Below, piece after piece: positions 1-8,153 of a DNA stretch of 64,000 bases (position 1 is the stretch's first letter; each line of letters opens with the position of its first letter). This DNA comes from Candidatus Rokuibacteriota bacterium (lineage in GTDB: Bacteria; Methylomirabilota; Methylomirabilia; Rokubacteriales; CSP1-6): NCBI GenBank assembly GCA_003220225.1, contig QHRU01000059.1:53054-117053 (forward strand). Reading direction: 5' to 3'. The notes below the pieces were generated by a model. That model made no database searches and was not told where the DNA came from. It worked only from the letters and a program-made list of their open reading frames with translations. The position numbers and the translations under genes were made by a program.

Positions 1-245
1 TCGAGGTTGTCGACGACGGTCGTGATGTTGCCACCGCTCATCAGCAGCTTGCCGCCGAGGACGCGCTGCCCGAGCGGTCCGAGATGCAGCAGCGCCTCCA
101 GGACGCCGAGCTGGGTCGGCGTCAGCCCGGCCTCCGCCAGTCCTCGGCTCAGCCGGACACCCACCGAGCTGGTGGCCCGCGTCAGCTTGATGTACGTGTC
201 GAGGGCCCGGACTTCGGCCGCCCGCCCGCGGTAGTGCGTCCCCAT
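1..245 (-). CDS. MarR-family transcriptional regulator, 3' end outside window
   Basis: The reverse strand is open from an ATG at 245 to the window edge, giving 81 visible residues. They begin MGTHYRGRAA and contain the MarR-type helical lead-in followed by a winged-helix start (TPTQLGVLEALLHLGPLGQ, then LLMSGGNITTVVDNLE). A GGAGGG Shine-Dalgarno lies just upstream on the minus strand. MarR proteins are dimeric repressors, often released by phenolic or oxidant ligands. It diverges from the pirin gene at 335, so the pirin is the obvious target. The C-terminal wing and dimer helix lie outside the window. Family call is firm; ligand unknown. Confidence 0.85.
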   Translation of the reverse strand, partial: MGTHYRGRAAEVRALDTYIKLTRATSSVGVRLSRGLAEAGLTPTQLGVLEALLHLGPLGQRVLGGKLLMSGGNITTVVDNL

Positions 246-285
246 CCCGTCCCTCCGGCCCGTGAATCCCTCGCCATCCATCCTA

Positions 286-308
286 CATCAAATCATTCGA
301 TATCAAAG
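286..308. promoter_or_regulatory. Candidate MarR operator between the MarR and pirin genes
   Basis: The 89-bp divergent gap holds an AT-rich patch in otherwise GC-rich DNA. ATCAAA occurs at 287-292 and again at 302-307, a 15-bp period, the second preceded by TTCGAT. The patch is 27-50 bp before the pirin start, where a repressor could block transcription. Operator function is inferred from position and composition only. Confidence 0.4.
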
Positions 309-334
309 TAATTGCCCGGAAAAGGAGCCAGCCC

Positions 335-1207
335 ATGAGCCAGTCAGCGCGCCCGGTCGCCGACGTCATCACGCCCGAGCCCGTCGTCGAAGGCGCCGGG
401 GTCCACCTCCGCCGGAGCATCGGCACCCGTCGACTCGACCACCTCGACCCGTTCCTGCTCCTCGACCACTTCGAGTCGGTCAGCCCGGCCGACTACGAGG
501 CGGGCTTCCCGTACCATCCCCATCGGGGCATCGAGACGGTGACGCTCGTCCGGAAAGGGGAGGTGCGGCACGGCGACTCGCTGGGCCATCGCGGAGCGAT
601 CGGCGCCGGTGACATCCAGTGGATGACCTCGGGCAGCGGGATCATGCACGAGGAGATGCCGCAGGTGCGGCCGGAGGGGATCGCCGGCCTGCAGCTCTGG
701 CTCAACCTGCCGGCGCGAGAAAAGATGAGCCGCCCGAAGTATCGCGACCTCCAGGCGGACGGCCTGCCGCCGGCGACGACGGACGGCGGAGCCGAGGTGC
801 GGGTGATCGCGGGCGAGGCGATGGACGGCCGCCTCACGGGGCCGGTCAGCGGCCTGGCCGTCGCGCCGAAGTTCGTCGACGTCGTGCTCGCTCCGCGCAC
901 CACGTTCCGCGACGTCGTGCCGAGGGGCCACACGGCGTTCGCCTACGTCGACGCGGGCGCGGTCCGGTTCGGACCCGAGCGCAAGGTCGTGCGCGCGCCG
1001 GCCCTCGTCGTCTTCGGTGACGGCGACCTCGTGGAGGCCGACGCCGGTGACGAGGGCGGTCGCTTCTTGCTCGCGGCCGCCCGGCCGCTGCACGAGCCGA
1101 TCGCGCGGTACGGGCCGTTCGTCATGAACACGCGCGCCGAGATCGAGCAGACGCTCGCAGAGCTGCGCTCCGGGCGGTTCCTCCGCGAGGAGCCGCGCGA
1201 CGAATGA
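335..1207 (+). CDS. Pirin family protein (cupin)
   Basis: A 290-residue cytosolic bicupin-fold protein. The metal ligands of pirins are all present: His61 and His63 in HPHRGIET, His105 and Glu107 in SGSGIMHEEMP. Pirins bind Fe or another metal; bacterial members can act as quercetin 2,3-dioxygenases or redox-sensing modulators, so the substrate is open. AAAGGAG at 321-327 is seven bases before the ATG. The divergent MarR gene suggests induction by an aromatic or oxidant signal. Its 3' end faces the dehydrogenase gene at 1338 across repeat B1. Confidence 0.93.
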   Translation: MSQSARPVADVITPEPVVEGAGVHLRRSIGTRRLDHLDPFLLLDHFESVSPADYEAGFPYHPHRGIETVTLVRKGEVRHGDSLGHRGAIGAGDIQWMTSGSGIMHEEMPQVRPEGIAGLQLWLNLPAREKMSRPKYRDLQADGLPPATTDGGAEVRVIAGEAMDGRLTGPVSGLAVAPKFVDVVLAPRTTFRDVVPRGHTAFAYVDAGAVRFGPERKVVRAPALVVFGDGDLVEADAGDEGGRFLLAAARPLHEPIARYGPFVMNTRAEIEQTLAELRSGRFLREEPRDE

Positions 1208-1239
1208 GCCGGCTCAGCGCGCGGAAGGCTTGAGGGAAG

Positions 1240-1333
1240 TCGGAGGGGGCGTCTCACAGGCGCGCCTCCGGCGCGACGGCCCCCTCCGATGCCTCCCCCT
1301 GGACTGGATGGCGCCGGCGATCCTCGGCGCGGC
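1240..1333. repeat. Interspersed structured repeat, family B, copy 1
   Basis: Shares CGGAGGGGGC, then GACGGCCCCCTCCGATGCC and a run of C with copy 2 at 5847. GGAGGGGGC pairs with GCCCCCTCC, and a second hairpin pairs GCGCCG with CGGCGC near 1313-1332. It fills the gap between two convergent genes, so it may work as a bidirectional terminator or mRNA 3'-end stabiliser. It does not code. Confidence 0.7.
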
Positions 1334-1337
1334 GCGG

Positions 1338-2402
1338 TCAGGAGTCACGGTAGGCGGCGAGCACCGCGCCCGCCATCTCCTTCGTCGTCGCGGTCCCGCG
1401 CTGGTCGGGCGTGAGCGCCTTGCCGTCGCGATAGACCCGTGCGACGGCCGCCTGCAGGCGCTCGGCCTCGGCGGCGAGCCCGAGGTGCTCGAGCATGAGC
1501 GCGGCGGACAGCAGCGTGCCGGTCGGATTCGCGATGCCGCGGCCCGCGATGTCCGGCGCGGAGCCGTGCACCGACTCGAAGTACGCCCAGCGTCCGTCGC
1601 CGAAGTTGGCCGAGGGCGCGACGCCGAGGCCACCGGCGACCTCGCCCGCGACGTCGGACAGGATATCGGCGTACTGGTTCATGCACACGACGACGTCCAT
1701 GGTCTTCGGAAAACGGATGATCCGCCGCGCGGCGTCGTCCACGTGGAAGTGCTCGAACGCGAGATCGGGATACGTGGCGACGGTCTCTTTGACGATCGCG
1801 TGGAACAGCCCGTCGGTCTGCGGCAGCACGTTGGACTTCGTCACGCAGGTGACTTTGCCGGCGTGGCCGCGCGCCTTGCGCCGGCGGGCCAGCTCGCACG
1901 CGAAGCGCGCGATCCGCGCGGCGCCGTCGCGCGTCACCACCTTGACGGCGAAGCGCCCGTCCTTGTAGCGGTCGAGGCCGCGCCCGAAGCGATCGCGCAC
2001 GGTCGGTAGCGCGCGTGCCAGCTCTGCGATATCGCCCTCGCGGCCGGGATACATGCCCTCGGAGTTCTCGCGGATGACGACGAGGTCGATGCCGTCGGGG
2101 TCGGCGAGCGGCGAGCGCATGCCCGGGTAGAACTTCGCGGGCCGCACGCCGGCCCACGCGTCCATCTCCCAGCGGAGCCAGCCGACCACCCGCGTCGTCG
2201 CCGGGCCCGCGGCGCCGAAGAGCACGGCGTCCGCCTCTCGGCACGCGCGCTGCGTGTCCTCGGGCACCGGCGAGCCCGGCGCCGAGATCTGCGGCGGCGT
2301 CACGATCTTCACGGGCATGCCGGCGCCGCTCAGGAGCGCGCACGTGGCCTCGACCACCTCGACGCCGATGCCTTCACCGGGGAGCGCGACGATCGTTTTC
2401 AT
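1338..2402 (-). CDS. Isocitrate/isopropylmalate dehydrogenase family protein
   Basis: A 354-residue NAD(P)-dependent beta-decarboxylating dehydrogenase, close to the family's usual 350. The signature region NQYADILSDVAGEVAGGLG is present near residue 250, followed by PSANFG and the cofactor-side HGSAPDIAGRG. The substrate could be 3-isopropylmalate, tartrate/malate or homoisocitrate; no leu genes are adjacent, so a tartrate- or malate-type role is as likely as leucine synthesis. The ATG at 2402 begins the conserved MKTIVALPGEGIG; longer forms of the frame read into the opposite gene. No Shine-Dalgarno is visible, but TATACT ends seven bases before the start. Confidence 0.88.
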   Translation of the reverse strand: MKTIVALPGEGIGVEVVEATCALLSGAGMPVKIVTPPQISAPGSPVPEDTQRACREADAVLFGAAGPATTRVVGWLRWEMDAWAGVRPAKFYPGMRSPLADPDGIDLVVIRENSEGMYPGREGDIAELARALPTVRDRFGRGLDRYKDGRFAVKVVTRDGAARIARFACELARRRKARGHAGKVTCVTKSNVLPQTDGLFHAIVKETVATYPDLAFEHFHVDDAARRIIRFPKTMDVVVCMNQYADILSDVAGEVAGGLGVAPSANFGDGRWAYFESVHGSAPDIAGRGIANPTGTLLSAALMLEHLGLAAEAERLQAAVARVYRDGKALTPDQRGTATTKEMAGAVLAAYRDS

Positions 2403-2409
2403 GGGCGCC

Positions 2410-2417
2410 AGTATAAT
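2410..2417. promoter_or_regulatory. Bidirectional -10 element for two divergent leaderless genes
   Basis: AGTATAAT reads TATAAT (2412-2417) on plus and TATACT (2415-2410) on minus. Each hexamer is exactly seven bases from the start codon it faces (2425 plus, 2402 minus). Transcription starting the usual distance downstream would begin at or within a base or two of each start codon, so both mRNAs would be leaderless. No clear -35 is seen on either side. Confidence 0.6.
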
Positions 2418-2424
2418 GCCGGCC

Positions 2425-4002
2425 ATGAAAACGTTCCTGACCGCGCTCGCCCTCGTCTCGCTGCTGGTCACGCCCGCTGCCGCCCAGGAGACGCCCCGCC
2501 GCGGCGGCGAGCTGGTCTTCGTCGTCGCCGCCGAGCCCCCGAGCTTCGACGCCCACCAGGAAGAGACCTTCGCGATGCTGCACCCGGGCGCGCCGCAGTA
2601 CAACACGCTGATGCGCGTGGACCCCACCGACCGCACCGGTACCAAGCTCGTCGGCGACCTCGCCGAGTCGTGGACGATCTCGCCCGATCGCCGCATCTAC
2701 ACGTTCAAGGTCCGCAAGGGCGTGAAGTTCCACGACGGCAGCGTGATGACGTCGGCGGACGTGAAGGCCTCCTACGACCACATCATCTTCCCGCCGGCCG
2801 CCGTGGTGTCGAGCCGTCAAGCCACCTACGGCGCGGTGCAGTCGGTGCAGGCGCCGGCGCCGGACACGGTCGTCTTCCGCCTCAAGCACCCCGAAGCCTC
2901 GTTCCTGACGAACCTCGCGCAACCGTGGAACTGGATCTACAAGGCCGACATCCTGGCCAAGGATCCGAACTGGTACAAGACGAACGTGATGGGCACGGGC
3001 CCGTTCAAGTTCGTGGAATACGTGCGTGGCTCGCACTGGGTCGGCAAGAGGAATCCGGATTACTGGGACAAGGGCAAGCCCTACCTCGACGGCTTCCGCG
3101 CCATCTTCATTCCGAGCGCCTCGGCGCAGGTGGCGGCCGTCCGGGGCGAGCGCGCCATGATCCAGTTCCGCAGCTTCACCCCGGCTGACCGCGACAGCCT
3201 CGTCAACGCGCTCGGCAGCAAGATCACCGTGCAGGAAAGCGCGTGGAACTGCTCGATCGGAGTGACGCCCAACGAGCAGAAGAAACCGTACGACGACAAG
3301 CGCGTGCGCCGGGCGCTCTCGCTCGCGCTGGACCGCTGGGAGGGCTCCAAGGCGCTGTCGCGCATCGCGCTGATCAAGGAGGTGGCCGGCATCCAGGTGC
3401 CCGGCACCCAGTGGGCGACGCCGCCCGCCGAGCTGGAGAAGCTGGCCGGCTACGGGCGTGACATCAACGCCGCGCGCGCCGAGGCGCGGCGGCTGCTGAA
3501 GGAGGCGGGCGTCGAGAACCTGTCCTTCACGCTGCTCAATCGCGCGGTGCCGCAGCCCTACGAGCCGTTCGGCATCTGGCTCATCGACCAGTGGCGGCAG
3601 ATCGGCATCACCGTCAAGCACAATGCCGTGGAGACGTCGTCCTGGTTCGGGGCGCTGAGGAGCGGTGATTTCGAAGTCGCGGTCACGGCGCCGTGCAACA
3701 CGATCGTCGAGCCGGATCTCGACATCCACTGGTTCCTCACGACGTCGCCGGTGAACTACGGCAAGCACAAGGACACCGTGATGGACGACCTGTACTCCCG
3801 GCAGTCGCGCACGCTCGATTCCGAGGAGCGGCGCCGACTCCTGCGCCAGTACGAGAAGCGGCTCTACGACGAGGAAGTGCACTTCATCATGGGCTTCCAG
3901 TGGCACCGGATCGTGCCGCACCTGGCGAAGGTGCGGGGCTGGACGATCAGCCCGAGCCACTTCCTGAATCAGCAGCTCGATACGGTCTGGCTCAGCGACT
4001 AG
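2425..4002 (+). CDS. ABC transporter substrate-binding protein, family 5 (peptide/nickel type)
   Basis: A 525-residue exported solute-binding protein. Residues 1-20 form a signal peptide with a hydrophobic core (ALALVSLLV) and an AAAQ cleavage region. The family-5 fold follows: GGELVFVVAAEPPSFDAHQ, the ESWTISPDRRIYTFKVRKGVKFHDG block, and MGTGPFKFVEY. Such proteins deliver peptides or other solutes to Dpp/Opp permeases. No permease lies beside it, so it is an orphan component. The start is set by the signal peptide; the plus-strand -10 seven bases before it implies a leaderless message. Confidence 0.92.
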   Translation: MKTFLTALALVSLLVTPAAAQETPRRGGELVFVVAAEPPSFDAHQEETFAMLHPGAPQYNTLMRVDPTDRTGTKLVGDLAESWTISPDRRIYTFKVRKGVKFHDGSVMTSADVKASYDHIIFPPAAVVSSRQATYGAVQSVQAPAPDTVVFRLKHPEASFLTNLAQPWNWIYKADILAKDPNWYKTNVMGTGPFKFVEYVRGSHWVGKRNPDYWDKGKPYLDGFRAIFIPSASAQVAAVRGERAMIQFRSFTPADRDSLVNALGSKITVQESAWNCSIGVTPNEQKKPYDDKRVRRALSLALDRWEGSKALSRIALIKEVAGIQVPGTQWATPPAELEKLAGYGRDINAARAEARRLLKEAGVENLSFTLLNRAVPQPYEPFGIWLIDQWRQIGITVKHNAVETSSWFGALRSGDFEVAVTAPCNTIVEPDLDIHWFLTTSPVNYGKHKDTVMDDLYSRQSRTLDSEERRRLLRQYEKRLYDEEVHFIMGFQWHRIVPHLAKVRGWTISPSHFLNQQLDTVWLSD

Positions 4003-4110
4003 CGGCGACGGAGTGCTCCTCCACGCCGTCGACCCGGGCCGCGAAGCGCGGAGCGAGCGGGGTCACGCCGACTGGCATGGGCCTTTATACTACCCGGCAG
4101 CGAGGTGACC

Positions 4111-5844
4111 ATGCGCAAGACCATTACCGGCACCGGCGGCATGCTGCTGCTCCAGACCCTGAAGGACGCGGGGGTCGAGTACCTCTTCACGAATCCCGGC
4201 TCCGCGGAGACCGGGATCTTCGCGGCGCTCGCCGAGAGCGAGGAGCATCGGCTCGTGGTCGGCAAGCACGAGGGGCTCGTGGCGGCGATGGCCGACGGCT
4301 ACCACCGCCTCAGCGGCAAGGTCGGCGTCGTCATCGCGCACGTGATGGGCGGCTCCTATCAGCTCGCCGGCCAGCTCTTCAACGCCCAGAACGCGGGCTC
4401 CTCGCTGCTGGTCATCGCCGGCGACTGGGCGTCCGAGCTCCAGGACTATCGCGGCCTGGCGCCGTATCCCGGGCTGAGCCAGGCGGAGTCGATGCGCCCG
4501 ATCACCAAGGATGCGCGGGCGGCCTATTCGGTCGTGGCGAACCCGATCGCCATCCCCGTGGCCACCGCGCGGGCGCTCCGCGAGGCGACCACGCCGCCCA
4601 CCGGCCCGGTGTATCTCTCGATCAGCGCGCAGCTGTTGAACCGCGAGGGGCTCGAGGCGGAGATCGGCGAGGGCGCGGGCTACCGGATCGAGCCGCCGTC
4701 GCCGGCGCGACCGCAGACCCTCGATGCCATCGCGCGCCGGCTCGGCGCCGCGCAGTGCCCGGTCTTGATGTTCGGCGACGACGTCTGGCGCGGCGGCGCG
4801 CAGGCCGAGGCCGTGCGTCTGGCCGAGCTGCTGCACGCGCCCGTGTTCCCCTCCCGGCAGATCTTCGTCAACTTCCCCAACCGGCACCCGCTGTACTGCG
4901 GCATGTATCCGGTCTCCAACGACTTCGTGAAGACGACGGGGCTGAAGCCGGACCTGCTCTTCCTCGTCGGCTGCCAGGGCGTGCACGGCCCCGTCGCCGA
5001 GCCCTCGGTGATGCAGATCGGTCCGAATCCCGTGCTCATGGGCCGCCACTATCCGCTCGACGTCGCCGCCCAGTGCGAGGTGAAGGGCACGCTGCAGGCG
5101 CTTCTCGAGACGCTCACCCGCATGCATGGCTCGGACGCGGTGGCGGGCTGGGCGAAGCGGCGCGACAAGGTGCGCGCCTACGCCAAGACGCTGATCGAGC
5201 GCGAGGAGACGCTGGTGCGCGAGCACGAGCACGACGCCGTCGTCCATCCCGCCGTGCTGGAGGCGCATCTGGCCGACGTGCTGCCGCGCGACACGGTGAT
5301 GGTGCAGGAGAGCTCGACGGCGCGGACGGCGCTGCTGCCGTTCGGCCACGGCGGCATGACGTGGACGCGCAGCGGCGGCGGCTCGCTCGGCTTCGGTGTG
5401 GGCGCCGCCATCGGCGCCAAGATCGCCGTCGGCCGCGAGCGGCCCGTCGTGCTGCACCTCGGCGACGGCGCGCTCGGCTACAGCGCGATGGGGTTCTGGA
5501 CCATGGCGCGCTACAACACCGCGATGCTCATCGTCGTGTCGAACAACGAGAGCTACCAGATCGTCCGCCACAACTGGGCGAAGGACATGCCGGACAGCAA
5601 GATGGTGCGTGACGGCAAGTACCCGGGGCTCATGCTCGGCTCGCCGATGGTCGACTACGTCGGGCTGGCTCGCGCGCAGGGCGTGGAGGGCGAGGCCGTC
5701 ACCAAGGTGAAGGAGCTGGAGACGGCGCTGCGCCGCGGCCTGGAGCGGGTCACCAAGGAGAACCGTCCATACCTGCTCGACGTCTCGGTCGCGCGCGAGG
5801 GCGTGGGCGCCGACGCGACGTGGGACCAGGACTGGTCGCTCTGA
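4111..5844 (+). CDS. Thiamine diphosphate-dependent enzyme (acetolactate synthase/benzoylformate decarboxylase-like)
   Basis: A 577-residue three-domain ThDP enzyme. The pyrimidine-binding domain has the activating glutamate near residue 54 (GKHEGLVAAMADGY). The C-terminal ThDP motif starts at GDGALGYSAMGF and ends about 28 residues later at SNN. It probably carries out a 2-oxoacid decarboxylation or carboligation. The substrate is unknown, and no acetolactate synthase small subunit is nearby. ATG 4111 is preferred over the in-frame GTG 4105 because GCGAGG lies five bases before the ATG. A -10-like TATACT is at 4086-4091. Repeat B2 follows the stop at once. Confidence 0.9.
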   Translation: MRKTITGTGGMLLLQTLKDAGVEYLFTNPGSAETGIFAALAESEEHRLVVGKHEGLVAAMADGYHRLSGKVGVVIAHVMGGSYQLAGQLFNAQNAGSSLLVIAGDWASELQDYRGLAPYPGLSQAESMRPITKDARAAYSVVANPIAIPVATARALREATTPPTGPVYLSISAQLLNREGLEAEIGEGAGYRIEPPSPARPQTLDAIARRLGAAQCPVLMFGDDVWRGGAQAEAVRLAELLHAPVFPSRQIFVNFPNRHPLYCGMYPVSNDFVKTTGLKPDLLFLVGCQGVHGPVAEPSVMQIGPNPVLMGRHYPLDVAAQCEVKGTLQALLETLTRMHGSDAVAGWAKRRDKVRAYAKTLIEREETLVREHEHDAVVHPAVLEAHLADVLPRDTVMVQESSTARTALLPFGHGGMTWTRSGGGSLGFGVGAAIGAKIAVGRERPVVLHLGDGALGYSAMGFWTMARYNTAMLIVVSNNESYQIVRHNWAKDMPDSKMVRDGKYPGLMLGSPMVDYVGLARAQGVEGEAVTKVKELETALRRGLERVTKENRPYLLDVSVAREGVGADATWDQDWSL

Positions 5845-5846
5845 CT

Positions 5847-5920
5847 TCGGAGGGGGCCTCGACGGCCCCCTCCGATGCCTCCCCCCAGAACTCGATTGCG
5901 CCGGCAAAGCCGGCGCTCGA
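5847..5920. repeat. Interspersed structured repeat, family B, copy 2
   Basis: Begins three bases after the ThDP gene's stop. Hairpin one pairs GGAGGGGGC with GCCCCCTCC across a short CTCGACG loop region. Hairpin two is GCGCCGGC-AAA-GCCGGCGC at 5898-5916. The segment TCCGATGCCTCCCCC is shared with copy 1. The position directly behind a stop codon suggests a terminator or 3'-end role. Confidence 0.7.
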
Positions 5921-5978
5921 ACCGCGCGAGGTCGATTTCGCGATCAACTTCGAGCGCAGCTCCTACTTCGAACCGTAG
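5898..5978 (+). other. Short start-less open stretch, possible gene-end remnant
   Basis: A frame without an ATG or GTG reads ALEPREVDFAINFERSSY and ends at a TAG at 5976-5978. It looks more like the end of a protein than random GC-rich sequence, and it runs out of repeat B2. It may be a remnant left by rearrangement. I could not assign a family. Confidence 0.2.
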
Positions 5979-6010
5979 AAGCTCATGCGGGTAAGACCGA
6001 GCATCTACCG

Positions 6011-7087
6011 GTGACGGCCCCGCGGCAGGTCGTCGTGTGCGGTGCCGGCGTGGTGGGCGCGTCGGTCGCGTACTTCCTGGCGCTCCGCGGCGTCGCCGTC
6101 ACCGTGGTCGAGCGCTCGGGGGTCGCCTGCGCCGCCTCCGGCAAGTCCGGCGGATTTCTCGCGCTCGACTGGTGTGACGGCTCGGCGCTCGGCCCGCTGG
6201 CCCGCGCGAGCTTCGCGCTCCACGCGGAGCTGGCGCAGAAGCTGGGGGCCGACTACGGCTACCGCCGTCTCGACACCTTCATGCTGGCGGCGCGCGAGCG
6301 CGGGAGGCTGGGCGGCGGCCATCGCGTGGCGGCGCCGTCGTGGCTCGACGATGCCGGTGTCGTCACCGGCGTGCTCGGCTCGACCGACACCACCGCGCAG
6401 GTCCACCCGGCGCGCTTCACGACCGCGCTGCTCGACGCGGCGCGGGCCCGCGGCTGCACGCTCCGCCTCGGCGTGGTCGAGGATGTGGTGCAGCGCGACG
6501 GTGTCGCGCGTGGGGTGAGGGTCGACGGCGCGACGCTCGACGCCGACGCCGTCGTGCTGGCGATGGGGCCGTGGACGACGCGAGCCGTCCGCGGGCTGCG
6601 GCTGCCGACCGTCCGCGGACTCAAGGGCTACAGCGTGACGCTCGACGTGGCCGACGTCCCCGCCCACGCGCTCTTCGTCGACTACCGCGCCGCCGACGGC
6701 CGCGCGTTCGAGCCGGAGATCATTCCGCGGCCGGACGGTGAGGTGTACGTGTGCGGGATGGCCGACCCGGCGCCGCTGCCGGATTCGCCCGATGCCGTGA
6801 AGGTCGACGATGCCGCGTGCGACACGCTCTGCCGCGCGGCGCGCCGGGTGTCGACGCGGCTCGCTTCAGCACGCGTCACCCGCCGCCAGGCGTGCTATCG
6901 TCCCGTCACCGACGACGGTCTGCCGCTGATCGGCCGCGTGCCCGGGGTGGCCGGCGCGTACGTGGCGACCGGCCACGGTCCGTGGGGAATGCTCAACGCG
7001 CCGGCGACCGGCCTCGCCCTCGCGGAGCTGATCACCGAGGGCGCCGCCGCGCTGGATCTCGGCCCGTTCGACCCGGCGCGCTTGTAG
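6011..7087 (+). CDS. FAD-dependent oxidoreductase (DAO / glycine oxidase-like)
   Basis: A 358-residue protein of the D-amino-acid oxidase/sarcosine oxidase fold. The N-terminal Rossmann motif is VVVCGAGVVGASVAYFLA. The C-terminal flavin-contact region includes RPVTDDGLPLIGRVPG and ATGHGPWGMLNAP. The family oxidises secondary or primary amines with FAD; the substrate is not evident. The start is a GTG at 6011 with no strong ribosome site, but the Rossmann strand begins six residues in, so a later start is unlikely. The stop is followed by repeat A1. Confidence 0.88.
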   Translation: MTAPRQVVVCGAGVVGASVAYFLALRGVAVTVVERSGVACAASGKSGGFLALDWCDGSALGPLARASFALHAELAQKLGADYGYRRLDTFMLAARERGRLGGGHRVAAPSWLDDAGVVTGVLGSTDTTAQVHPARFTTALLDAARARGCTLRLGVVEDVVQRDGVARGVRVDGATLDADAVVLAMGPWTTRAVRGLRLPTVRGLKGYSVTLDVADVPAHALFVDYRAADGRAFEPEIIPRPDGEVYVCGMADPAPLPDSPDAVKVDDAACDTLCRAARRVSTRLASARVTRRQACYRPVTDDGLPLIGRVPGVAGAYVATGHGPWGMLNAPATGLALAELITEGAAALDLGPFDPARL

Positions 7088-7100
7088 GAGCCTGTTGGAG

Positions 7101-7177
7101 TATCGAAGGGTGCCACGGCTCCGCCGGGGCACCCCGAGCGTGGGGGGGTATGGGGGGCCATTTCGGGGCCCCCCATT
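7101..7177. repeat. Interspersed structured repeat, family A, copy 1
   Basis: Two hairpins. The tail hairpin is GGGTGCC, A, CGGC-TCC-GCCG, G, GGCACCC. The head hairpin is ATGGGGGGCC-ATTTCGG-GGCCCCCCAT. CCGAGCGTGGGGG joins them. It lies between the FAD oxidoreductase stop and the SDR ribosome site. The other copies are at 9094, 11627, 38115 and 61714. Confidence 0.8.
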
Positions 7178-7207
7178 TACGAGACACGCCGCGAAGGAGG
7201 ACACGCG

Positions 7208-8026
7208 ATGGAGCTCGGACTCTCAGGCAAGAATGCGATCGTGACCGGCGGAAGTCTGGGCATCGGCAAAGCCATCGCGCTCGAGCTGGCCCGCGAAGGC
7301 GTGAACGTGGCCATCGCGGCGCGCTCGAAGGGGCCGCTGGAAGCGGCGGCGCACGAGCTGGCCACCGCCACCGGGCGGCGCATCATCCCCATCGTGGCCG
7401 ATGTCACCAGCAAGGCGCAGGTGGATGGCATGGTGGCCCAGGCGGCCGCGCAGCTCGGCGGCGTGCACATTCTCGTGAACAGCGGCTCGCCGCCCGGCGG
7501 CTCCGCCACCGCCACCGGCCCCATCGAGACCGTGGTCGACGAGGATCTCCTCCACGACTTCAACGTCAAGTACGTGGGCGCGCTGCGCTGCGCCCGCGCG
7601 GTCCTTCCTCACATGAAGGAGCACCGCTGGGGCCGCATCATCAACATCAGCGGCACCAACGCCCGCAATGCCGGCAATCTCAGCGGCGGCGCGCGCAACA
7701 CGTCGCTGGTGCACCTCACCAAGACCCTGGCCGTGCAGGTGGGCCGCTTCGGGATCACGGTCAACTGCATCCACCCCGGGACGACGCGCACCGAGCGCAC
7801 GCCACGCCTGCTGGCCGCCCGCGCCAAAGAGCTGGGTATCGCTGCCGACGAGGTCGAGTCGCGCGACTTCGCCGCCGATTCCCCGCGCGGCAACGCCATC
7901 TGCCGCATGGTGGACGCGGCGGAGATCGCCTATCTCGCGGTCTTCCTGGCGTCGGACAAGGCGTGGGCCGTGAGCGGCGAGCTCGTCGTGGCGACCGGCG
8001 GGGCCGGCCGCTCGGTGTACTACTGA
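7208..8026 (+). CDS. SDR-family protein lacking the catalytic Tyr and Lys
   Basis: A 272-residue Rossmann protein. TGGSLGIGKAIALELA near residue 14 is the dinucleotide-binding TGxxxGxG motif, and VNSGSP replaces the usual NNAG. The catalytic serine is kept in INISGTNARN, but the YxxxK segment reads GGARN, so Tyr is Gly and Lys is Asn. The helix LVHLTKTLAVQVG and the ITVNCIHPGTTRTE loop are normal. Hydride transfer by the classical mechanism is therefore unlikely; a different catalytic base or a binding role is possible. GAAGGAGG precedes the ATG. Confidence 0.88.
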   Translation: MELGLSGKNAIVTGGSLGIGKAIALELAREGVNVAIAARSKGPLEAAAHELATATGRRIIPIVADVTSKAQVDGMVAQAAAQLGGVHILVNSGSPPGGSATATGPIETVVDEDLLHDFNVKYVGALRCARAVLPHMKEHRWGRIINISGTNARNAGNLSGGARNTSLVHLTKTLAVQVGRFGITVNCIHPGTTRTERTPRLLAARAKELGIAADEVESRDFAADSPRGNAICRMVDAAEIAYLAVFLASDKAWAVSGELVVATGGAGRSVYY

Positions 8027-8153
8027 TCGCCCGCGCTCCGCCGCCTCCCAGAGCGCGCGAACATCCGCCGGGCATCGCGCCCGGTCCTTCCGATCGGTGG
8101 GCATCGACTCTTCTCCAGGGGTGCTGCGTGTGCTACACGACGGTGAGCTTGCG

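Noticed and set aside
344..1093. Long antisense open frame across the pirin gene
   Set aside because: The reading is rich in Arg, Ala, His and Val with no motif; it is the usual shadow of a high-GC gene with strong third-position bias.
3693..5612. 639-codon frame overlapping the binding protein and the ThDP gene
   Set aside because: It starts inside one real gene and ends inside another, is Arg/Gly-rich without domains, and conflicts with two clear families on the same strand.
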